Below are positions 44,301 to 56,300 of a stretch of 64,000 nucleotides of DNA, in pieces. A program made the position numbers and the translations under genes. This DNA comes from Prostheceraeus crozeri (Eukaryota > Platyhelminthes > Polycladida > Euryleptidae). A model generated the notes under the pieces. That model saw only the letters and a list, made by a program, of their open reading frames with translations, made no database searches and was not told the origin of the DNA. How positions within the stretch are numbered: position 1 is the first letter of the stretch; every line of letters starts with the position of its first letter. The DNA lies in assembly GCA_907163375.1 (NCBI GenBank), contig CAJQUW010001409.1, positions 124,001 through 188,000 of the forward strand, in the 5' to 3' direction.

Positions 44301-47300
44301 ATTTCAGAATGGTTTCACAAAAATCCATCAGAAGATAACAGCACTCATTTCAGTCTAGTCATAGGAAGTTGAATTTCATCAGCAGAACAGAGTGGTAAGT
44401 TCGGATTTCATCGTCGGCTGATTTAAGATCGTCTTCTCAACATTCCATCGATTGCAGTGGAAACGAGGAGACCGTTTTCCACTATCAGTTTCCCAGCAAC
44501 CTGCCAGAAAAAACACTAGATATTTTGAGCTTCACTCGATCAAGCATTCAATAGAAAGAAAATCTTCGTAATTTACGATTTCGACTATTTTTACTCAAAT
44601 ATCGGATCATTTTTTATATGTATGTTTTTATTTTTTTTTATACATCATAGATCAAATATCGAAATACTGGTTTTATAGAAATAGTCCATTATAGTGACCC
44701 CTAATCTCCATTATTACTAATTGACAAGGCTGAGTTAAATATGAAGACATTTTCTTGTTATCTAGAACCATCTCCCTGTATCGTCGAAAGATCCGTCTTT
44801 TGAGCTGTTTCAGCATTATCTCAAATTCTAGGAATTCAAGTAAGGCACTCAGTCACTCACCGTATTTGCTGTTTATCGCATCTATTGACAGCACGCCCCT
44901 GGTAGAGCTTTAGCATGCGATATCAATCCTTCCACACTAATTAGTTTGCTGTCAGATTTGCTCGTATATGCAGGAGAATGAGATTCGATTCTTAAGGAGC
45001 CAGGTTCTGAACTGTACTTACATGTATATGACAGGAAAAGATAAAACCTCTTACTAACAACTTTTCAGTAGCATCACTGTCAAGTGAGTAGGGCTCTAGG
45101 AAGCTGTAATGACCGGGCCCCGAAGGATGTTTGCTCTTGTTTAAATGAGGTGTATATTGCTAATACCCGAAGTTGATTATTTGTAAATGACAAATTTAGA
45201 TAAGTTAAAACAACACGGTTGCATCAGAGGGATTGCCATAATCCTGTAAAGCCAAAGCGTGAGCGAATGGAATTATGCAATTCAGCGTAAGGAGCCACTT
45301 ACCGCTATTTTCCATCTCATGGTCAGGCGGTTTTGTTTAATGACCAAAACCAATTAATCATCAATTTCAGAGGAGCTGTAGGTGGAGGTACAAAAATCTA
45401 ACTAAAGGATTCGAGGGTTTTGAAAGAAATCGATGAACTATGTCCAATACATTTGGAAATAGAACCAGCAAATATTCCTCTAAAACGCTTAATAGCTGGC
45501 GGCTAGTAGTTTCATAGATAACCACAATAGAGGATTTTTTACATCTTTAGACTACTCTACTCATTACAAAGTATTTTTGTTAATTGGTCAAATCTATGGA
45601 GTCAAAAGTCAAATAATTGCTACAGGCTAGAAGCCGTAGAGATTTTGCATGGTTGCGATTTATTGCCATACCGGTTTCAAATACCGTGGTATCCATCATC
45701 AGTGGCGATAATACAACAAACGGACAGGGTTATATACAATTTTGGACATGAAATCGATGATGAACACATCTAAAAAAAGAGACCCGGACAGTCTCAAGGC
45801 AAGAGTGCAAATTAAAATCGTCAGTGGGCATAGAAATAGAATGAACCACGCATTGACAGAGAAATATCTGTCAGCAAACATAGAAATAGAATTGGTCACC
45901 AACTAAAATAAATGTAGAAGCGGATGATGTTTGATTGTTCATGAGGTTTTGTCGCGATTTTATGATGAGTGATTCTGCTATTCTTGTGTGTTTTGTTCTT
46001 GTTAATATTTTGAAGTTTTTGTCATTAGGTGGATGGATATGCATAGAAATTTCGGATGCTGGTTTCCTTGTAATATACTCTCGAATTCTTTTTTGCAATT
46101 GTCGTCGAGTTTCTCCGATGTGACGATCGAGGCATCGTTCACAGACGTATTCGTAGACTTATCAATACTTTCAAATACTTATCAAATACATGTATCAAAT
46201 AATTGTATTAGAAAGTTGATCAAATTTCAGACATTTTACGGAATTTATTATGTATTAACAAATTCCACATGTTGATCTGTTATATTCAGCAACCTGATAT
46301 TAGTGAATAAATTACGAAACAAATGATTTGTAGCAGAGAAAAGATTTTCTATCAAAATGCTGAAAATTTCCTCAAATAATTTGTTGATCTTGTGCTCCCT
46401 GATGTTTTCGAAGTTAAGTGCATGCATAGGTTCTGATCAGCAATTATCTGCAATTGCGCGATTTTCTGACAAATTTCGACATTATCGCATATTTTATCCA
46501 TTAGAACTGATTTCCTTGACTAATCCGGGAATGACACTGGTTATGTAATTCATAAAGCACTTGTAATGGTAAGTAGTAGAGCGCAGCATTATCCTTAATG
46601 CAATACATTCTAATCATTCTTGTATTGATTTCAAGCTTCGCTTCACTTGCAATCTTCGTTTTTTCTTGATAAGACAGATCCATCGAAGGTGCGTATTTCC
46701 TAATTTCAAAATTTCCATTCCACAACAAGATTGTTGATTTAATCTCCTACCTCCACCAAGCACACAAACTACGGTGAGTTATCTATGCTGTTTACGAAAA
46801 TTCTTTAGTAACTTGCTAGTACTTTCATTTTTAACAAAATACAAACAAATTTCTGATGAAAATAAAACCTTCCAAGCGAAAGTAATTCGCCTCATTCAAA
46901 TATCATACATGGCATTTGACATACTATGCCACATCTCATTTACGTTCCAGATATCAAGCAAAAAGGAATGCTCCTACCTTTTAAAATCTGAACAAAACGT
47001 ATGCATTCTCGACAGTTTTCAGTAAACATCGGATAGATCGGCTGAAAAATAAAGCAACCAATATTATTAGAATCAAGCATAACTTTCATTCTTTCACCGA
47101 GAGGATCGATAGAGTTTGGTATTCGGACATGCTAAAATTGTTTTCTATATTCATAAAGAGGTTGGTAAAAATTCAAAACGATTCTGTTCAAATTTTTCAC
47201 GTACTAATTGAACTTCTAGTATTCAAATTGCACTTATGAGCAAGCATATAGAATTCAGCGAGAAGGCAGAACTAATGAGCGAGCATACTGAGTGTTTATA

Positions 47301-50300
47301 TTTCAATGTATTGACTTTTCTGCTTCTTATTAGGTCTACTAAATCCACTCTAATTTATATTGAAAATGGTTCATGCAAAGAGGGATGATTGATTCTGAGA
47401 CATACTATAATACTTGACAATTTGATTTTATTAACTTGTAGCAAACATCGATAATGCAATCCAAAAAGGCAAGACGTTGCTCAGCAGCTTCTCCCAAGTT
47501 TCTGGCTACTGTAGTCATACGAATGCACATCACACATTATAAGAGTAAATTTTAACCGTTGGTATCATCCGTCGTAAATTCTCCTTGGTAAAACATCCGT
47601 CGTAACTTGATGTTATGATAATTCCTAATGGATTCATGCTTTTGAACCTTCCACGTTAATTCGATGTTGTATATAAAAATATCATTTATATTGCTCGACG
47701 CTTCGTCCGTTCTTTATAGAGCAATACACAGACGAAGAGCCTAGCAATATTATAAATGATATTTTCATCTATAACATCGAATTAACGCGGAAGGTACAAA
47801 AGCATGAATCCATAAATTGTATCAGAACATTATATCAATGGGTACCAATAAAGACGTCATAACTTCATTACAATGCAAATGATTTGTGAATTAAAAGCAT
47901 TGTGGATCAACGTCTTTATATATTGCACAGCCTACTACTACAATATGCTATTTTTATATGCGTCTATAGTCAAGGAAATACGATATTCTAATTTGTATTT
48001 TTTTGGTTACAATTTATAGGAGTAGACTTCAATGATCACTTCATTTTCATGAAGACTTCTACAAGGACAAAAGTTAGTTATGATAAATCATCAATTTAAA
48101 AGTAATACCAGAAATCATTTACATATCAAATATTAATGGCGTTGTGTCTAACCTCCCAATACGGGGTACAAAGGACGGAAAATAGAGGATTTACACGCTC
48201 AATTATGAACGCTCTCATAGTAAAATCAAGTTCTCAATTAAAGAACAAGCGTTGTTCAGCACAAAGAAATTAAAACGTCTGTAAGTTGCCAATAATAATA
48301 GAATTTGCATTAGAACGAGATGGTTGGCATGATATCAGAGCCATGGTGCAAGAAATGATTTGCTCTTGCTCCCTCACGCGTTGCTTCCGTGCTGCGATAT
48401 TTGCAACTTGTAACTTAATAAAAAAACAAAATGCTCTCACAGCATGCTATATCTTTCCCTAAGACATTTTCACAGTGATAGGGTTGCACCGGATACTGAA
48501 AATCCAGCCATCCAGATGGATGGTCATGCGTTGCCACATAATCGGATAGTTCTGCTTCAATAATTGAGCGCTTCCAAACTTTTGACTTGTCATTACCTAC
48601 TTTGGTTAATATTTTAATGAGAAACTTGTGATAATATACCATATACGTTGATTTTCGTTTTTTTGCAGAATACTTCTAGCATTCCCATTGTTCAGCTCAC
48701 TTGAAATGTTGAGTGCGTTGCAACGATTGTCGACAATTTTCAAGAAAAATGTTGTTCAGAGGGAAAAGTGCATATTGATACCTTTAAATTTCACATGTGC
48801 CTACAAAAATTGCATTTCGGAAAAAATTTTGACAAAATTACTGACTGCAAATTACAAACAAACATAAAAATTCTCAGACTACTTGCACTTTCCAATTTCG
48901 CTGATGCAACGTTAATTTCATCTACGTAGACAACGTAAAGGCAGTTCCATGATGTGTACCTTAGAAAACAAATGTCTTAGAGAAGTTTGTTTATTTGAAC
49001 AATAAAGAAACGGCAGGTATTGAGCATTCACGTAGGAGTATAAAGGAGCCACTTTGTAAATAGTTAATGAAGTTTATGTTGCCAGTATGTAACAACAAGT
49101 TAGTCATGCTTTGTGAACGGATAATTGTCCACTTGAACAGGCGTTGGACAACAGGTCGACAGCTTCAAACTTTCGTGAAATTGCTCATTTGAGAAGTTAA
49201 TCAACGAATCAGAAAATTTTAGAGTAATTATTCCTAGAAGGAACACATGATAGAGAACAATAAATTGGTGTCAACACTGGTTACTAGTTATGTTATCCTA
49301 CATCATCATTTTGACATCCAGAGAACTTTCTATTGCATGAAGCGAGTTAATTCACATGCACTTACTTGGGTGATAATCATTTTCTGCACGTGGTTTCATT
49401 AACGTTTAGTCCTGTCGCCCAGGGGTCGGAAAAAATTAATTGATGAACAATTAATTGTTATTTAATTGATAATGAAAATTGATTGATGATGCAAAAATAA
49501 TTGATTAATTGTAAGTAAAAACGCGAATTCCAAATAGCAAAGACGCACTTTATTTGCAGACGTGGATATTTATACCTGTATAACAATGGCATAAAACAAC
49601 TCACGAAACATGCACAATAATGAAATGTTATTATCATGAAACGTCACCAGAACACTTGATAATAGGATGTCAGGCATGCGGTCGAGAGTCGGATTGCTAT
49701 GTCCTAAGACAGTGAACAATAGAGAATTAGAAATACAACACGCTCACACGCTCCCTAGTTTCTTAAGAAACTAATATACAAAAGTATATATTATATACGA
49801 AACAATATAAGGTCTGCTATCTGTAATCAACGACATGGTCACCTTGAAAAATAGGTCTTTTAGTCACGCGACTACTCCTTCGGGGTACCGCCTCAGAATC
49901 AATTTCGACATCGCTATCATTCGTCAAAGAGCAGTATTTCGTTTCTAAGTCGACTTCGGTAGATTCCCTGCAATAAGGTACCAGTCTTAAATGCGATACA
50001 TGACGAGAGACATTTATATCATCTAACTCAACTGAAACACTCGAAATGATTTTTGTCACGACGTGTGGACCGCTCCAAACGTCATCACATCGGGAGGAAG
50101 GAGGCTTAAGAAAAACTTTATCGCCAACAAGAAAAGGATTACGGTCTTTATCAAAGTAATTATCGTTTACCTCGTAATTCAATTTGGGTCGTTCTATCTC
50201 AATGCGATCAGCTGTAACATCCGGCTTTCTAGACTTCGCACAGAAAACTAATTCGTAAGGTGTTGAATCGTTTTTACCTTTTGTATTATTAACCCAGAAA

Positions 50301-53300
50301 ACGGCCTCTGCGAGGGATTTTCCTGTACGCTTTACGGTTCTCTTAACGGTACGATGAACCCGCTCAACCACCGAGTTTCCCTGGGGCCTATAAGCGGAAG
50401 TCAAGACCTGTTGAACTTTCCACTTATCTAACAGCTCATTAAACTCGCGGCTACGGAAAACTGTCCCGTTATCACTCATTATGTACGCTGGGGGACCAAA
50501 TTCTGCGAAGATCTGTTCAATGTTGAAAGCTATCTCAGTGGAGGATTCATTTCTTAAGCTACGCCAGATTGTAAATCTGGAAGCAGTATCGATAACGGAT
50601 AAATAAGGTCTACCGTCTACATGAGTTACATCAGTGCCTAAAACTTCCCAAACATTATTCGCGGATATCGATCCTTTGTCCCAACTAAAGCGATTCGAAG
50701 GGTCTATGCGGGTACAAGTTGCACAATCGCCAATGACGGCCTTAATATCAGATTTTGAAACGGATTTATTTTTATACCGCTCTTTACATAATTCATATGT
50801 TCGATTCGTGCCAAAATGGTTGATTTCATGAACAAACTTGATGTCAGCGTAATCAACGCTATCTAGTTTCTCCCTGACCCATGAATTAGGCACTCTAGTC
50901 AATGAATCTGCTTTGTTTAAACTTGACTCAATCCAAACGACCTGTACTGCCAACTGTTCCTCACGGATAATGTCTGAAATAATATTAAGTCTACGCTTAA
51001 TCAAAACTTCTGCGAGTGCACGAGTCTTAACATTTCTTGTCTTATGAATAACAGATTGCAACCATCTATAAACTGAGATGGAGTCAGTTTTGATCGTAAT
51101 GTCCCTCTTACCCCATTTTAAGGCAAGATTCAGGCCTTTGATAGCTGCGTCTAATTCAGACCGGTTTATATGCGTAGCATCATCCTTCGGGCGCAGCCAA
51201 GCCGCATCCTCGACCACCTGACCTTCAACCTCTAAATAAACCCCGTAGGCTAGAGAACTGGAGTCAGTCCAGACCGTGATTGGAGCTTTAGGATCAACCT
51301 CCCACATGCCTCCGACAGGGTCAGACACTTTCAGTCGAACATCTATTTCTCGAATCAAACTCATTATTTTTTCCGAAACTGGGTCATCCCACCTAGTATG
51401 ATCGTCGGCAGTGCACCGCTGTACAAACGCGCAGGCGACTCGAAGCCATCCCGCCACGGGGTAATGTCCTAAACATTCTCCTATGTACTTATGTGCTTCA
51501 CGCCGCGTAAGAATGTTAGCTATTAAGGGCAGAGAGCCGTCTCTGCGCCATCTCAACCCTGAGTCCACACATAGTCCCAGTAATCTAACGTCTCCTTTAC
51601 CAACTTTTTGTGACTCTTTTGTTATAAGGCCCCAATTATTCAGATGGGACCTGACCTTTTCGCATGAGACAACCGATTCAGAGACATATATCGTCAATGT
51701 AACTAGAAGTACCTTCCTTGATTTTCTGGTCACCCTGCAATACTCGTGTAACTATAGCTGTCATTATTTTTGGGCTGAGGCCAAGCCGAAACCAAGCCTC
51801 GTCAACAGAAAGTCACTTCCTTTCCACCTAACAGCTTGGTATGCCCATAAACTCGGATCAATTTCTACCTGTAGATAGGCACGCTTCAAATCAATAATAG
51901 AACACTTAGGCCCCAGTTGCCGCCACTGACGCAACGTGTCAGCACAAGTAGGAGTAGCTTCAGCAGTATGAGACTCAATGGATTCGTTTAAACTTCTATA
52001 GTCCAAGACAGGGCGAACTTTAACGGTATCGCCCTTCTGCTGACGCACAGCAATAATCGGTAAGTACCTTTTTATTTTCCCATGGAAACTTACGTCATGC
52101 CTTACTAATATGCCCTCATTAATCCAGTCATTTATTTCAGCATCACACGGTGATTTATCCTGATCATCGATAATATTATACGGTATCTTACAATCGGATC
52201 CTGGTTCTAAATTTTGTCTCCAATTCCACCTTACGCACCATCTACTTCCATTAAAAGTAGCAACAAAATCCTTATCATGAATATCATCACTATGCAATAC
52301 CGAAACTACAGGCCCTTTACTATAGGGAAAATCTACTTTTAGCTCAGTACCTGGACGTACGCGTGGATGTAATATTAAACCCGTTCTCTCAAATACATTC
52401 GAACCCAAAATGATATCAATACCAGTAGGTAGATCAGTTTCTAAGACTACATATGCATTAATGGGTCCCAGCTCTTCATTATTATCAGTTATCACACTAC
52501 TCAAAACAACATACGTATACGCACATACATTATGCCTACCAAAAGATTGAAGACTAATGTAGGACCTAGACCGACTCTCATTCCCAACCACATGCTCACC
52601 AATGACAGAAGTCACAGATCCAGTGTCGATCAGCGCGTTCATCCTTTGGCCATTGACATTCATTGGACGTGAGATTTGTGCACCGGTGATTTCCGTCGCC
52701 GCAGCCATGCTCGCACTTGCCTGTTGTTGACGGTGTGGGCAAAATCGCTGAATATGCCCTTTCTCGTTACAAAAGAAACAGGTGATAATACAGCTGGCCT
52801 TCTCATGGCCAAAGCGGCGACAGCCTTGACAGCGAACCATTTGCTTGGAGACTTTCATTTGGCTGTTTTGCGGACCCATCGTCGCAGCGACTGCGGTGGG
52901 TAAGGCATCTCGAGTTGCCAAAAGCGCCTTCGCCGTAGACAGAACATCTTGGAGCTTCATATCTTCGCCGTCTTGGATATACACCTTCTCCTTTACATCA
53001 GCTGGTAACGCATCGATCACAGCTAACGATACCAGCTCCTCATCAGGATCTTTGCCAGTGATAACCTTCAACAATGTCTTTGCATCATCTGCGATGATGT
53101 CGATCTGTTCGCCAGGCCACAAACGGAGGGATTTGAGTTTTAGCCAGGCACTTGCCTTGTTAAGTCCATAAACTCTCTTCAAAGCCTTCATCACAACTTT
53201 AAAGTCATTTTTATCTGTTGGCTCCAATTGATCCCAGGTCGCGAAAGCAGGACCATCCAAAAATAGAGGCATCATTCGAGCCATCTCAGCCTCTAAATCC

Positions 53301-56300
53301 TTTGGGGCGGTTACTATAGACACCGCTGTCTCGTATCGTCTGAACCATTGATCAATATTTTCATCACGCTCACCCTTGAATCTCTTCACGATATCGACCA
53401 ACTTTAACGAGCCGCTCATGTTCAGCAAGACAAACAGCCGTGATAGCTTGTAAGTAAAAACGCGAATTCCAAATAGCAAAGACGCACTTTATTTGCAGAC
53501 GTGGATATTTATACCTGTATAACAATGGCATAAAACAACTCACGAAACATGCACAATAATGAAATGTTATTATCATGAAACGTCACCAGAACACTTGATA
53601 ATAGGATGTCAGGCATGCGGTCGAGAGTCGGATTGCTATGTCCTAAGACAGTGAACAATAGAGAATTAGAAATACAACACGCTCACAGATTGATGACCAA
53701 TTATTGCAACTATATTGGTCATCATATATTATGTCAAAAAGGTAAGCACAACATCAGTTTATCGGTATTGAATATCATCCATAGTAAGCAGAAACATAAT
53801 TTGTAGTCATCATGAAGGATTTTCCTGTACTGTAGAATCTGACTCATTTCTTCAGCTCAGAAGCCAGAAACTTGACATGTTCAAGGTTGAATCACACGCG
53901 CGTACGAATACGGAGAGAGACTGACGCAGTGACGCACACACGATACTCGTCACTCGATGAATCAATGATCCCATGACTATTGACGCACCCGCACGCATTC
54001 CACACAATACTAGCGCAGTCATAGAAATAGATTGTTTAACTGAAGTTAACCAGAATGGAAATTGACTCAAGGTCGCGGCACCGCCGGGGGAACTAAGTTG
54101 GTGCATGAATGACCAATGAAAAGCTTAGAATTACACATGTGACTGATTCTAACCCAATGATACAGCCGTTGACAGGTGTATCTAAGTGAAAATGCGTGCG
54201 ATTTATGTGCCACTATTGTGTATTACATGAAGATTAACCTCCGTTCTAGAGGTGTTATTGTTATCGATTTCTATGAGCGCAGTACACAAGAAATCTCGAT
54301 CGTTACGTATGGAGCTATGAACCAATGGGATAACTAAAGTGACCTCGTTTTATTATTTCGGCATTGATTTGGTTGACATCATGTGTTGACGCCACAGAAT
54401 TAAATTGTTTAACCGCATCACTTTGCTAGAAGTGCAAACTGATTCAAAACAATGGCACATGAAGGAACTTATTAAGTGGGCAAAAAGAATTTCTTAATAC
54501 CTTACAGAGATAGGAAAAATAGTCGTGCGTCGCTTGCGGATTGTTCTGAATTCCTTTAAAATGCTCCGATCACCACGATTCCTTCAGATTTGAAGAATTC
54601 AGATCATTGCGCAAAAGTTTTCTCGATAATGTTGGGCAGTCCGATCATTATTAAAAAAGTTAGCAGGCGCACGAAAAAATGTTCACAAACTTCTCCGTAG
54701 AACTTAACATCGACTGTGTCTCTTTGCTGTGTGATCCGGTTGATAACTGTCACTTGAAACTTCAGACAATTTTACGTGTTTAATGTTAAACTGGCTGCTC
54801 ATTGTTCGATTTCTATGGTATTATGTCAGCAGATTGTGCCATTTCATAGGCATTGCATGTTCCAATGTTTCCTTTCTAGTCAAACAGAAGAAGAGACGGC
54901 CGGTCTAATTCTGTGGTTGACGCTGATTAAGGTTGATCGAAGTGGACGACAGTTGACGTTCGGCAGCAGCCTCTACTACGCAATGCCTGTGGTATCAAAA
55001 AACAAAGAGACAGTTCAACTCTTTTTTATCAGAGACTCCGAGAAAGATACTTCGTCATGGAAATGTAAATGTGGCAAGACATTGATCCAGAGGCCCGGGA
55101 CTGGTTGGTCAAACCTACTATGTCACTTGAAATCTCAACATCCTGACTTCGCATCATCTACCACACAACCAACACTGAATAACTTCGTTGTATCTTCTTC
55201 GAGCAGTGCTAAGAATTGCAAGCTTCAGAATGTTTCAAGTTGGATTGAATGGGTTTCTTTGGGACTTAAGGCGTTCTCATTCGTCGATGATGAACTGACA
55301 CATAAGTATACAAACCTGAGACCCATTTCTTCGAAAACTCTGAAGAAATATATGCAGCTTTTGACGAAGGAAGTTGAAAGCATTATAAGGAACAAACTTC
55401 CACAACACTTCGCTTTATTATTGGATGGTTGGAGTCACAATAGCACACTTTGTTGCCGTATTCGCTTCCTACACTGATGATTCTTCAGAGAATGGATATT
55501 CCGCTGTTCTTCTAGCTTTCTCTCCTTTTCACGCAGAAACTGAATTTACTGCGAAAGCTCATCACGACTTCTTGACTTGGATGTTAGTGGAAGTGTACCA
55601 CAAATCCTTCGATAACGTCGTCGCTTTAATCGGCGATAATTGTAGTGTGAACAAAGCTTTGGCTAACCTTTGTGAGCTTCCTCTTCTGGGTTGCTCATCC
55701 CATCGATTGAACCTCGCTGTGACCAACTTCTTGTTGGAATATGAGAATAGGCTCTCAAAATTGAACTCATTGATGGGTAAACTGAAATCGTTGAAGTTAT
55801 CTGGAAAGTTGCGTAAATACACAGAACTTCGACCTGTTCAACGGAACGTGACAAGGTGGAGCAGTACCTACGAAATGGTAACGAGATATTTCAAGTTGAA
55901 AGAATTCTTATCTCTTGGGGAGTTCGACAAATCCCCTGAACTGCTCGACTATATGTTGACGGCAAGAGAAAACTCGGATCTGATGGAGCTATCCAAAGAC
56001 CTCGCCAAATTTGACTCAGTGACCAAAGCGCTCCAGAGAGAGTCAACCAGCGTCGTGGAAATGAGGATTCTTTTCGACGAAATAAGCAAACTATACCAAA
56101 GAATGGAAAAGTATCTCTCGCCGGGAGCTGATATTGTTCATTCGCTATCGTTTGAGTGGTATTCTTAAGATTTCGAATGAGCAGGAGGATTTTCTTGACC
56201 CCGATGAGAGACAAGCTCTGACTAAGCTTGAGTTATCGAGACAAAGTGATAGTGCTGAAAGTCAATCGTGCAATGATGATACAGCGAATTCTAAGCTTGA

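Larger units (their letters stand above)
49510..53687 (-). mobile_element. Ty3/Gypsy-type LTR retrotransposon, very young
   Basis: 4178 bp between two 239-bp LTRs that look identical. Gag, protease, RT, RNase H, integrase order on the minus strand defines the Ty3/Gypsy arrangement. The gag ATG (53419) is only 29 nt inside the 5' LTR, and no TGG-type primer-binding site is visible there. A purine-rich AACTAGGGAGCG precedes the 3' LTR. Flanks GATTAAT and GATTGAT are similar but not an exact 4-6 bp duplication. The RT region has two frame breaks, both at simple-sequence runs. Confidence 0.93.

Noticed and set aside
44860-45320. Donor-like GTGAGT (44877) and GTAAGT (45297) sites on the minus strand suggesting extra exons
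   Set aside because: The adjacent frames contain stops or do not match the gene family, and phases are already satisfied without them.
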